Shown here in pieces: positions 26,795 to 39,872 of a DNA stretch of 64,000 nt. The first letter of the stretch is position 1, and each line of letters begins with the position of its first letter. The position numbers and the translations under genes are program-made. The stretch covers positions 36,723,631 through 36,787,630 of the forward strand of contig CM050652.1 in the NCBI GenBank assembly GCA_027574665.1. The letters run 5' to 3'. Below the pieces are notes generated by a model. That model saw only the letters and a program-made list of their open reading frames with translations. It ran no database searches and was not told where the DNA came from. Source of the DNA: Rhynochetos jubatus. Its lineage: Eukaryota; Chordata; Aves; Eurypygiformes; Rhynochetidae.

Positions 26795-29700
26795 ACAAAT
26801 ACTTCGCTGGAACATGGATACAGGTCATCAACAATGGTCTGCTCATGCTTAGAATTTTGCAATAGCATAATACTGCCATGTGTTTTCATCTTTCACATAG
26901 GTTCTGAGTTTGCAATTGAATGCTGGGAAATACTCTGCTGCTTGAAGTGACATGTGGAATGGATCATCCGGACAGTGTTTTAAGCTGGCTAAGGATTATA
27001 TAGTTCCCTGCAACTACTGGCATGGAAATTAATGACCAGGCGTGCTCCTACTGACCACGTACGCTATCAAGTTTCTGCATACCACTGCCAACAGAGCAGG
27101 GACTGCTAAACACTCTTCCTTTTGCAACGTAGGAGCGAAAGATGTACCAACACTGTAAGGGAGTGGTGGTGTAAAATGTTTATTGTTAACTAACGGGTAA
27201 GGTCATCTAAGAGTATGCAACAGTTTCATCAGGTTTGCACCTCTGAAAGATTTTGAAGCTTCTGTTGTACATAATCATAGCAGGAAGAAATTAAACTACC
27301 AAAGCTGTTTTTGCTTATAAGAGACTGTTATCCCTGGAAGTGCTCTGAACCAGGCCCATTTGATACCCCAGTCTTTCCATATTTCATCTTTGCTTTCTTG
27401 AATCATGCATGATTACTGTTCTTATAATGCTACATATTACATGTTTACTCATCTGCATTGCTTTGACATGATTATTACAGACTAATCCCGCTTGAGTATT
27501 ATCAAAATGCCCGATATCAGAACAACCTTGGGACTTCATTTCCAATCCAACGAGCAACCGCATCTGTACACGCTATTCCCCAACTAATCCAAGGTCAGTC
27601 TCTATTCTCTAGTTAACATGATGCTACGTTACTCTTTGTGGGTTAAAAATCAAACTGCTTCATGTATCACCTCACTCATAATTCATTACTAATGTCAACC
27701 AGAAAACTCCTAATTAATTATAAGTCTCTGGGGCCTGTTCTTTCCTGCATGTACTCCCACATTGCTAATAATATTAGCACACCCAGCATCAGAAGGAAAG
27801 GCAAAGAATTTATTTCCACGTTTCTTATAATGTATGAGTAAAACAGGAATTGAATTTACAAGTCTTTGCTGAGTGGTAACCCAAATATAGAACATGGGTT
27901 TAAGAAATATCTTCATACCCCATAACAGTTTATGAAGTATCAAATATCAGAACACCACTCCTGCAGTACAGCTCTGTGATATGAACCAAATGAACTATTC
28001 TAAACTGAAACCATGTAGAGAAAAGATGGTTCTAAGTCTATAAAAAGCCCAAATCAATACCATTTTACACTTCAGTTGGAGAAATGCACTTGGGAACTTC
28101 TTCCCTTTCCAGCATTAACAACTCCAGCAGCACTTAAGTGAAACGGCTCACACTGGGTCCTGCCTTCCCTCGGCCTGGGGAGGGTTTTGGGTTCCTAAGC
28201 GGTGGGATCAGCATCCACCTACCCCCAGTACAGGACTCAGAAATCCTGCTGAATACTGCAGATGGGGTTGGCAAGTGCAAACATATGTACTTGTACATAT
28301 ATGCATACTTGTACACACATTCAAGCGTAAGATGATAAAGAAAGGTTCTGCTCCCGAGAGCTTCGTTGATATCTCCAGTCCTGTAAGGTAGAGCATACAT
28401 AGCAGCTCAACTCTGAAGAAAACATTACACTGCTGCGGTTTTCTTAATTCCTGGTCTGGATGCTCCTGTTGGGTCTGCTGCTGCAATACCACAGTTGTGT
28501 GTGCCTGACTTGCAGCAGGGTCAGTTGGTGTAACAAGAGTATGATCTCAACACAGCACAAGGAAACTTCAAAGATAAGCACATGCTCAAATACAAGACTG
28601 GGTAAATCTTACTGTAAGGTGATGACTAAATGGACCAACTTGCAGGAAAATAAAATCCAAGAAACACCATGTCAAATTAATTCTTCTTTAAGGAAAATAG
28701 TATCATGATAAAGCTTCTGAAATTTTATACATGATCAGACCTTTTGTAATTTTGTGCCTTTTGATGTCTGTAAATAACATGTTTTAATGAATAAAAAGCA
28801 CGGAAAATAAACTGACTCATAAGATTTGTGATCCTGGAATATATTCGCTTCTTCAAAAAGAAAATTAAATTCTGGACTACAGAAGTGATTTTTTTTTTTT
28901 TTTTTCACAGAACAACATTTGAAAGCTGAGAACACTCTTAATCAAAGTTTTATCATCTACTTTCTATATTCCTACAATTTTATATCTTAGTTTACTTATT
29001 AAAGTAAAGCTGAAAAACATTTGCCTTCATTCCAGATACTAAGTGTCTTTTCTGTCCCTTCCATGAAAATTTCCTTTTAAAATCCAAGAAAATCTACATC
29101 ATCAGGTCAAGTGCCTAGTGCATGAGTTTTTTCAGTAAAGCCAGGACAGGGCATAAATAGAACTTAACCTAGAAGTGAAAAAATACTTGCTGTTACTGAT
29201 TGCTTCCTACTAAAAGACATATATAATCAATAAATAAGTAATTGGTAAGTCTGTTGCAAATATACTCAATGCTGTCCCTGTATGATTTTCTCTGTACGTC
29301 AGCACAAATTCTGCAGAGGAAACATTTTGCTTTACATTCCAGTAGGCATTTCATTCCTTAATAAGGAATCACTGAAAGATAAAGTCAATTCTTAAGAAAT
29401 AGCAGTTTGTTATACTGGGGACATCATATCTACTAAGTAGATATAAGTTGTGTTTCAAATCCTGTGAGTAGGTTTATTTCTCTGAGCGTGACAAGAGGGA
29501 TGTCAAGAGATGATGAACATACCATTCCTGGCTGCCTTTTTCATGACTGCCTTTCACTAACTTTTAATTTTTCATTAAAAACATTAAACTCATTAAAAAC
29601 AAGCACACAAAACCACATTGGTGAAGAGGATCTGAAAAGATGAAGCTGACCTTAACCTACCCTGTGCCATCACCTCCAGCCTGCGGAGGGACAATCCCCA

Positions 29701-32700
29701 AACCAGGTCCTAGTTCAGAACCCAGCAACCCGCAGCAGAAGACAAACTGGTATGAGGCGCATCAGAGCACATCTATGAGGTACAACACATGGCAGTTACC
29801 ATCAGGACTGTAAATGTAGAACAATGCCAATGAAGGTTGCCTTGGGTCAGCTGCTGGGCTAACGTGACACTGATAATCTGGATAAATGCAAAGGTGAAAA
29901 GTTGTACCATTTTCAGTCAAAGCAAGGGAGATGGGTAAGGCTCAGGCACTTGCCCAAAACTGCCTAAAATACACTCGTTTTATACCAACAGCTGTTTTGG
30001 TTGCATACAGGGTATTAGACAGTCCTTTTTTATTGTTTTTTACTTTTTCCCCAGCTATAACAGCATCTACAAGATGACTTTGCCACTGTAGAAATATCAT
30101 CTAAAGAAAAATTACCTTCCACCAGTGCTTATAAACTGGAAAAAGTCTGACTGTTGCCTGTCCTAGACATGACATAGGAAAGCAAGTAATGACATCTTAT
30201 GATCAGCCACAGGCCGTGATGTACAGGACAAGATCACATCACTCCCTGAAAACACTGGGCCACCAGGACACGGCAGCACTGCTCACACCTGGGTATGGTT
30301 GGTTTCCCATGTACAAAGAAATTAGTCATTGTGCTATGTGGTTTTGTGTACGTTTCTCATATTCTACGGCACAGAAACTGGTAACTTGGCAGCCAACTCT
30401 AAATCAAAACTGAGGCATACAACAGGGGTGGTCTCCAATTTAGCATGAAACACAATCATTGCATTTAAAACTCTGTTTATAACAAAAATATTAGAAATTA
30501 ATATAAATATCCCAGATATGAAATCAAATAACCACTAACCGAAAGCCAGTAACAGACAAGAACCTCATGAATTTCTTAGCAGAACAGTATTGGAAGAAAC
30601 ACCTGATATTTGACACAGTTATCGAAGCACACCACAGTAACTTCAGTAATTACATTTCAGGAGTGAAATGTTCAGGAGGACTGTACGACTAAGACCCTTT
30701 CTACGCTTCTGTAGTTTGTACAACTGTTTTTTGTGAGCGTAGTAGAGAAAAATTCACAATCAGCTGTTGGAGAACCACATTTAATTTTTTATAGTGACCA
30801 GAGTTAGACCATTATTACCTTCCAAATGCTTAACATTTCCATCCCACAGTCTACAGTGCAGTTATAGCCAACTGCCCCAGGAATTTTCCAGCAGCAGCAC
30901 AGCCATGCTAGCAACGGCACATGTTCAAGAGCCAACATCCTGCTTGGGCCTTAATCCACTCCTCATATACAGGAGTGGTAAAAACCATCAGAAAACGCAG
31001 GCCTGGCCTGGCATGGGGTAAAATCAGTCTTCACAGAGACAGTTTCATACAGCAGTGATAAGAATGATCATCGTACTCCATCTTACAAAGGATGGTGTCA
31101 TATGAGCATCCAAAAAAGGCTATTTTGAACTTAGAGGGAAAAGTGGTCCATGGAAGCAGTCGTGTAAGAAGCCAAGGGGTTTCTCCAGGCTAACTGCAGC
31201 AGATATGCAGACTAGGGTGGGAGCTGGATGTCTAGAAGCTTCTCCAAGCAAGACAGGTGCTGGTAAGGTAACAACAGACTTTTTGGTCCTCTGGATAGTC
31301 CTGCTCACAGAAATTCCATAATGAAATAGAGTTTTCAAATACGTGTTTTTAGGTTGCTTTCGTTCATAATGGGGTTGCACAGTAATACCAGAAACCCGCC
31401 AGTCAAGAATGCATGTCGATACTCAAAATACTCCCAAACATTACTCATAATGTTACTTTGACAGATACCGCGCACTGAAAGAGATCAACTTGAGTTCTCT
31501 CAAAACAGATCATGGCATCTGATTATTCTTCTAAGAGCTGGGGCTATTGGGATTTTTTTGTCAGTGGCCACTTTCGAATTCTTCTCTCTGTAGCTTGTTT
31601 TTCACCCTACATCAAGGACTGAAACTATCAGGCCACACACAGTCAGAAAAACAAGCCCTTCCTTCTCTACGTTGTCTTGCGATAGCAATTGTGAAAACAA
31701 TTCATTTTGCATTTCACCTAGTTTTAGACTGTGTGGGAAAGCTTAATGGTGGGAAAGGGCAAAATCATAGCCATCAAGAAAATGTTTGAAGCCGCCATGC
31801 CATTTAGAAGGGTTCTTATTTTTAAGGTATCTTTCTGACATTTTTGCTCATATACTTCCTGTTTCCTGAATTTGTGTAGATGTCCATAAAGGTGGAATGT
31901 AATGCCATGCAGAACACCTGCTTAGAAGGAAATTGAAACCATACAAGATTACAGTTTTTCTAATCCCCTATTATAGGTAAAGAATCAAATTACAAGATTG
32001 AATTCTTGTAAGTATATTGAAGAACAATCAACATATTTTAATTAAAATGGGTTTAGAAAGTTTCAAGTTCGAGTGTCAAAAGTAACACAATTACTATTCA
32101 CAATCCCTGAGCAAATCTTATCAGAGAAATTCTGTTAGTGGAAAAGTTCTTAATAAAATTATAAAACATTAAAACATCTGGCTTCAGTAAATATGAATAT
32201 TTTAATATAGTACTGTGAGATGCACATTTTGGTGGAATCACAACAACAAACTTTTTTTTTTTGCACTATGACTTAAAAGAACAAAAGATATTTTTATCCC
32301 TGATGTGCCACCTTGCAACAGGGTTGGAATAAAGATGCAGTGTGAACTACAAACTTGATCAATGATGCAGTCTAATTAAAGCACATTTATTCCTTAAACT
32401 AGCTGTGAAGTTCTAGCGTTTTTATTGATGGGTTTCTTTGGGAGAGCATCCACAGTCTTTCTTTAGGAAAGTATCTACACTATCTGTTGATCACTACCTG
32501 CAAGCTTGAGGATTTGCAATGATCAACTTGTTATCTTCAGACAAGGACCCATTCCACCTGAGGCACTTGATAGGTTTCAGTAAGCTCAAGCATTTTTCTG
32601 CTTCTGCGTTATCTGTGGCAGCAGTCAAAGCAGTCAAAAACCAGCATTTTTTTCACCTGCTGTCCAACCAGACCCCTTCAATAGCACATACATGCTAAAT

Positions 32701-35700
32701 TGAAAACATAGTTCTTCTATCTGATTTGAGGACCTATAAAATGTAGAGTAATAGGTTGCTTGATGTGATACAGCAAGGGCAGTACTGACATGATCTAAGC
32801 GACAAGTTAGGAGGAGAATTTTTGTAGCAGCATTCTGAGAGGATACAAGTGGAATAAGACTGCATTTGCTAAGGGCAGAGAAACTGATGTTGCAGCAAAT
32901 GAGACACGGAATGGCTTGTGCAGCAGCAGTACTTCCACGAACACCTCTGCATGTCTCTGTTAAACACTCTTGATGAAGAAAGGACAGAGCTCCGTGACAT
33001 TAGTCTGCTCTAGATTTCTGTCTGAATTGGACAAAGGCTTCAGTAACCCTCCTCCTTTGCTAGCAGAAGCCCTGCTGTGCAGAACACCACAGAGCTTTGA
33101 CACTGATGCAGCACTTTGATTTATAAAACTTCTTCCCATAATTTTGATGGAATCACTTCCAACCTCTACACTCTGTGAATCTGTGAACTTCCTCTCCATT
33201 TCCTTTACTGAGAAATCAGCACCAGGAGAACTCTCGCTAATTAAGATTTATTTGTGCCGAGGTGACACTATTCGCAAAAGCATTCCTGACTGTTCCAGCT
33301 TCTCTGCTTTCTACGGTTACCAAAATGGATCAGGCAGGATGGACTACAGGATTGATTGCATTTCTGTGTTTCAAAGCAAGAAGGAACCACTGAGAACAAT
33401 TCTCTAGCTGAGTGACACAAGCCGAGAAACCTGATATAGCGATACCTGCAGCTACAGATTAACTTTCAGAAATACATCCAACATGGCTTTGAAAGCATCA
33501 TGTGATGGAAAATCTCCTACATGTGCAGGTAATATCTGTCTGGACTGGGAGCAGACAAGTCTTCAATCCCAAGATCTCATTATACTATCACCATTACATT
33601 GAGGATATGTCTGCAGATACAGAGCTGTAACCTCTGATCAAATCATCTCTTAATCTTCTTTTCATTTTAGATTAAGAATGACCTAAATTGCTTAGGTTTT
33701 TGACATTTAAGACATGTTTTGCAGCTCCTTCCAATGTTTCAACATCATGTGGCTACCAGGTAAGTTTTCGCAAGAGTGCCATTAGATCCTATTTCTCCAT
33801 TTGTGCTGTCATTTATGTTTACTAAACATACTTTGAGTTGCCTGTCATGGTCTACAGTTGCTACATAATTCAACATTTTAGTTAAAACATAGATTTCCCT
33901 TTTTATGATGTGGAACCAAGATCACTAGTATCATGGCAAAATTGAAGCAGTAAGGATACACTATCAGTGAAATATAGAAAAGAATACAGTAACAGCGTCA
34001 CTCCTTTTTAGATAAACTATTCTGCAAGCATTCAAATACCGAATGGTGAATTTTCAAATATGTATTTTGATGACTGCAATTGGGAAGAATGGGCTAGTAG
34101 AACTTCCCCTAGTACTTGGTTAAGGAGCAGATACTCTTTTAGAGGCCCTGTATCTCTTTGTTTATAGAACATACAAAGCTGAATGATACAACCCCCCCAT
34201 CTTTCTACTTGGTAGTACTGAGTGAGATTTGGCACGACAAAAGGAAAAAGTCTTTGTGTGTAAGATTAGACAACCCTTTGGAAAGATGAGAAATGAATTA
34301 CAAAAAAAGGAAAATGAGAGTATTTCCTGCAGGTTTTACCTTTTGTCCTTTGTGCTTAGTGATCACCGACACTTTTATGTTTTGCTTACTCCCTACCTTT
34401 GAGGAATACCACAACCCAGAAATGCCCACTTCTGGGAGATGGTAATTCAAAAATAGTCTGAAAGAATGTATAGCTATGAATGTTTTAAAGAGTGATCTGA
34501 TAATGACTCATTCTTCTTCTATACTTCAGTCTGATATAAAACTAAAGTTACAAGGATGGCTCAGGGGTGAATTTAATATGCAACAACACCTGACAAACAG
34601 GATGCACTGAATTTTTTTATTAGGTGTTTGTAGTAATAAAAAAAATGCCTGTGACAAAAGGAGCATTAACGTACTCAACATTCAGGATGAAGTGAAAATA
34701 TAGTCAAAGCCAGAGTAAAAGCGGGGTTAAAGAACTACGAAACAAGCTACTGGCTTATACTGAAATTTGCCAAATTACTTCAGCTGTCAATAAGCATTTA
34801 AAATCCACAAGGATTTACTATTTCTGTAAAATAAGTTTGCCAACAGGAAAAAAAGAAAAGGCATGATTCAGGCATTTCTGGGCTGCTAACCTGTACTCTG
34901 TAACTCTAATCAATCTCTGTACGTATTACCTAAGTTTAATGTATGCATAATGAACTACTGGCAAAGAGGAATGAAGACAGATGCATTCATTTAATGAACT
35001 AAGTTATTAGATAGTCAAGTTTGCTCAGCAAATCACTGCAGCGAAACAGTAAAATGCACAGCTGCAAGAATGTACCTACGTGATTTCTTTTGTCATTTAA
35101 ATTGCCAGCATATGCCACGGAATTAGAGCAGAAACCGAAATGGCATCATATCAGCACCTAGCAATATTGCACCTATTAGCCTGTGAGAGAACAGGAACAT
35201 TTTACATCTCCAGGTCACTTCAAGAAACTGTATGCAGGTCTCAGTGAAAATCTGAATATGAAATCAATGTATGAGGTTTATATCATCCTGGAGCAGTCTC
35301 ACCGTTTTATGCCGCAGGACAAAAAAAGACTTTCCTGTGTCAACCGCCAAAATGTGACACATGTTTCACAGGGAAGCTTTTTGGCTTTTCTTTTAACGTT
35401 TCCTCCTATCTCCAGAAAATTCAGTTGAAAAGGAACAAAGATGATTACACCCACCTGCCTTTTCAAAAATATTGACATGTTAGATATATATTCCAGTTGA
35501 CGTCTACTTCCAACGCATCTTGTTCATTGTGTCTACTGCAACAGTGTTACCTCCTTTCAGGGACCGGGAGGTTAAGAAATCGCTAAAAATCTTCAAATAG
35601 ACTGAAACAGATGAAGAAGATTCAGCTAAATAGTACTACCTGGAAGCTTCAATGACATCTTTCATTTCAAGCAAAATGCAATGTACAGAATCTTAACCAG

Positions 35701-38700
35701 GATGCAAATAGGGGGAACTGCTAACACAACTCAAAGCATGGCTGTTGAAAATACTTAGTTATTTTAAAGTAAGATTGTCTGTGAAAAAGAGCTGTCACTT
35801 CATCAAGGCTGTTCTTAAACAGGAGGAAAATGCCTGCTTGTGAGCACCTCTTCATGTTGCTGACTCCATGCAAAATCATGAGATGCGACTGTCCCTGAGT
35901 CTGCTCTACTGTTAAAAGATATACTGTCAGATTTCTTACAGGAAATAGTTACAGTCTAAATAATTCTAAGTTTACAAAATCAGCTAGGAAACCTACCAGG
36001 CCCCTCTCAATAGAGAGGCCTCAGCACAGAGATACACTGTAAAAAAAAGAGAAGAGTGAGTTTCTAACCAGAACCAGAGGGGAAATTATGGGGAAAACTG
36101 TTTGTGTATCTACACTTGACATGCTTCCAGTTTGGTATAAATGTTGTGAAAGTTAAGCAAACAAAGAGCATTCTGTAACCCTTTTTCTTTTTCCCCTCCA
36201 GACATACCACACATGGTGTTTTTGAAATTAAACAAACTGCTTTCTATGGCCTGTACCTTTTTGCTTCGCTGCTGCTTACACTGGGCTGCTCCCAGCTGTA
36301 TGCTGTGTCACGTGCCCACAAGTCTGGAAAGGCTAGGGACCCCATGCATTTTCCAGGGAAGTTCATGTGCTGTTCCGTTACCCTTCATCAGTGGATTTAT
36401 GAACCATCCCAGGTTTAGTAAACAGACCCTTTTCAGCTGAGGTCTGCAACACTACCAAATTCCCAGTCTAGGTCAGGCACCGAGCATCTGCAATTGCCAT
36501 TCATTTCACCTGAAAAGCCTGATGCTCAAATTTTCTTTTTCTTCGTATGACTATACTGTTAAATTGCTTTGAAAAACTGCAATAGGCCCACTCACGTGAC
36601 AAAAGCAATCACAACTGCCTACATCATACACTGCCTGCCTGTCCCAAAGACAGTATCAAATGTGTCAGCCTAACCAGGTGGATTCCTTTTCAGCCACTTT
36701 AATGCAAAAAAGCTCCATGATTTAGATGTTTAAATTTTTTAGAAAAACTAATCCCCTCTTTGCCTTCCTGTCAAATTAACACCTTGACAAAAACAATGAA
36801 CTGTTCCACTTGCTTCCTTTTAACCTGTTAGTTGGAAATGACCAGAGTGCTACTTACAGACTCAAATTTTACAGCTATAACTTCTGAAATCTTCAAGGAT
36901 GTCACTCCAGTCCTTAACTTGTATCAGATACTCACATTTAACACCCTGTTTTTTTCATAACTTACAGCCTATCCTATGATTTGGTGTACCTATAAAGGAT
37001 ACCATATGCCAAACATGCAGGCACGTTTAACATTTCTGACACATTTTTCATGCCACTAAGCTTAGCACTGTTAATATGAATAGCATGCCAGTTTGAATGC
37101 ACACTATGAAGCCAAGATTTACACCAACAAAGTACATCTGGCATGATAAGATCTGTTTTTACTCCTAAGTATGCAACAAACAGTTCATTAAAACAGACAG
37201 AAAGATTAGCATCATATATAGATGCAAGCTGGAATTTCCTAAGATTAATTTCATATCCTTTGTAGGAGAGCAGGAGAGGCTCCTGATGGCGTCTAAAACT
37301 GCACAGAGCTATTTATCTAAACTGGAAAATTCAGAAAAATCACTAACAGCAAATGTTCCTAGACAGCATCTATCTTATTTCCCAGCATTTAGTTTATTCT
37401 GAAGGTCATCTCCGCGATTTCTGGGAAAGATGACTTCTGCCTGAGCAAAACTATCCAATAAACACATTTTCCCTAATTTTTTCTTGATGTTTGTAAAACA
37501 CGGTGCACTATTGTATGGATTTTTCTTCTAAGCTCACTCTGCATAAATGTCTGGCAGGTCCCACCCCTTTTCTCCTACGGGCAGATTTACGTTAACAAAA
37601 TGTCCCCAACATGGCTAAATAAGTGGGGATATAATGTCAAACTCTCCCAGCAGAGAATTCGTCATAATGAGGTAAAAAAGACAGCAAAAAAAAAAATTTA
37701 TACCAGTTTGCCAAGCAAAAGAAGAGAGGCAGCACTTCTGTGCGGACATTGCTTTGCCTACCACAAAGCTTTCCTCATTCAGAAATACTGCAAAATTCAT
37801 ACTTCCAACCAACCCAGCTTTGCCAGCAACATTTTCCAAGTAAGACCTAGTTTATACATCTTACAGAATGCCTGTAACAAGTGTATCTCTGCTCTGGATT
37901 TTCTTTCCCTTCTTCATTTAGCAAAGTCTGCAGCAGGTGATCTTCATGCCCTCACCGGTCTGCACCTTCAGCATCTTTTTTCCCAGGGAAGACCTGAATA
38001 GATGATGAGATTTACTGAAGAAGCAGCTTATGTATTAGCTCCTAGTTCTTCCAACTTACAACAGACAGAAAGATACCAGCTCAATGCTAACTGCTACCAC
38101 CTGATAAAAATATTTGGTATGGTTTTGAGTTTATGATGCTTCATTTTTTAAACACACCTGTATTAGAAAAATGGATGCCCTGATGTCTTCTGATCCCCAC
38201 GTAATTACTACTGGTCAGTGATATTTTTATAGTGTTGTGGATATGTTAAAAAGTACATTAGGGCAGCATACAAAATATTCAAGACTTTACTCCTAACTTA
38301 CTCCAAATAAGTTGAGGTCTATGATTTTTATTATGTTCCCATCCCCTGTAGGCTCTCTATTGCACTCATTACCTTTTGTTAGTGGCTAAGGAATAAAGCT
38401 CCTGGACTCTAATGCTCTCATTAGAGTTAGGTACTATCCTTATCATAAAACTGTAGAAAATCCTTACTAGGCATCTGATTTTGTAGATAGAAGTTTGCAA
38501 TGACTTTCAAAAACACTTGCTAAATTTCTAATTCCAGAACTAATGATGTATCTTGTAGCCAAAACTCAACCTGAAAACTTTGGAAGAGCACATTTTTACT
38601 GCCATATGAATACGTTCCATATAAGTTATTTAGAAATTGTTATTAATTTTAATTGTACTGCAGCACTAGTTATTCTTGACAGATTTGGTCCATTTTGTTG

Positions 38701-39095
38701 CAATATTTTGGGGATCAATAACTTTGGGTAACTGTGTTACCAGGTAGGATCACTTAGAGTTTGCCAGTGATATCTAAAATTCAGCTGCAGCATGTGTCCC
38801 TCATTTTTCTATGACACTGAGTTTTTACTACCTCCGAGGTCAATTCTCATTTTCATATCATTTATCTGACAAGTACTGAGGGTTGCAATGTCACTGAATA
38901 AGTGAAGGAGGTCTTGGCAGGATCCTGTCTCACAATTAACTATTAAGCTGGGCTTGTTTTGCTTCACTGATAAAATCAATAAGCATTGAACACTGGCAAT
39001 TGTTCCTGCTTGGACTGATATTCAGTGTCCTTCCACCAACGTTTTCTGTGAGTAAGAATACAGAAATCTCCTCATTTTGGCCTCGTTGCTATTTT

Positions 39096-39100
39096 CCCCT
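39096..39100. repeat. Target-site duplication of the LTR, left copy (CCCCT)
   Basis: CCCCT directly abuts the TGTCG terminus of the LTR at 39101 and is repeated exactly at 39868-39872 after the CACA terminus. Five bases fits ERVL-type integration better than the six typical of ERVK. Confidence 0.85.
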
Positions 39101-39867
39101 TGTCGTGGTTTAACTCCGGCTAGCAAAATACCACGAAGCTGCTCTCACAAATCCCCCTCCCCTCCTCCAGTGGAGGGGAAGAATCGGAGGAAAAAGAAAT
39201 AAGGGAGCCCATAAAATTGAGATAAGAACTCTTTACTAATTAAATCTAAATCAATATGTACAGGTACTACTACTACTAAATACTTAAAATAGTAGAAAAT
39301 GAAACATATAGTACAATATATACAATATGATACAATTTCCCACCATCCACTGACCAATGCACACCCAGATGTTGAGGGATGAAAATCAGACCCCGAGAGC
39401 CCGAGAACCATAGCCCGAGAGTGATCGCAGCCCGAGAGCTGCGGCAGCAGATTCTGAGCAAACCTTATCACCGATAACACGGCCAGAAAACTCAAAACAA
39501 TCCACCAGCTCCCACACGAATGAGCCAGCAGAGGAGCTGGCAAAGCAGCTAACACAGGAGGGTTAGCAAGCGCTCGGAGAGACGAGCAAGGGAGTAAGGG
39601 AGAGAGAGAGAAGGGAAGAGTAATGGCTACCGGACCCTCTTCCCCACCCAAAGAGACCGGAACATGACGTAACTATGGGATGAAATACTGCCTTGGTCAG
39701 TCTGGGTCAGCTACAGTATCCGAAGCGGACAAAAGACCTTGAGTTCAGTACAGGCCATCCCAGCACCAGCTGAGGCCTTATCAATGTTTTCACTTACTGT
39801 TCAGCAACAGAGTTCCCTGGCAACCAGAGTAAAGGGAGTTAGCCCTTTCCTGACTGAACCCAGCACA
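39101..39867 (-). mobile_element. Solo LTR, bird endogenous retrovirus (ERVL-like), complete
   Basis: A 767-bp element with TG...CA ends. On its sense (minus) strand it begins TGTGCTGGGTTCAGTC and ends TTAAACCACGACA. It is flanked by the perfect 5-bp duplication CCCCT, which shows both ends are intact and that internal sequence was lost by LTR-LTR recombination. It contains TTGGTCAGTCTGGGTCAGC (39693-39711), shared with the LTR at 2225-2816, a short (CTA)n run near 39267-39278, four copies of CCCGAGA(G/A) near 39392-39438 and a GA run near 39600-39612. A 168-codon open frame (39145-39651, minus) is entirely within the LTR and has no gag, pol or env features. The LTR is in the same orientation as GRIP1. 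Confidence 0.88.
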
Positions 39868-39872
39868 CCCCT
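39868..39872. repeat. Target-site duplication of the LTR, right copy (CCCCT)
   Basis: Exact copy of the pentamer at 39096-39100, directly next to the CA end of the LTR. Confidence 0.85.

Noticed and set aside
34336..34350. TTACCTTTTGTC, resembling a donor after LTK on the minus strand, considered as the end of the missing first GRIP1 exon
   Set aside because: It lies downstream of exon A in gene order and the codons before it do not read as the GRIP1 N-terminus.
37600..38001. 133-codon open frame on the plus strand
   Set aside because: No family features and no exon-like boundaries; antisense to a GRIP1 intron; treated as chance.
39145..39651. 168-codon open frame on the minus strand, the longest in the window
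   Set aside because: Lies wholly inside the solo LTR; LTRs of this kind do not encode proteins and no viral protein motif is seen.
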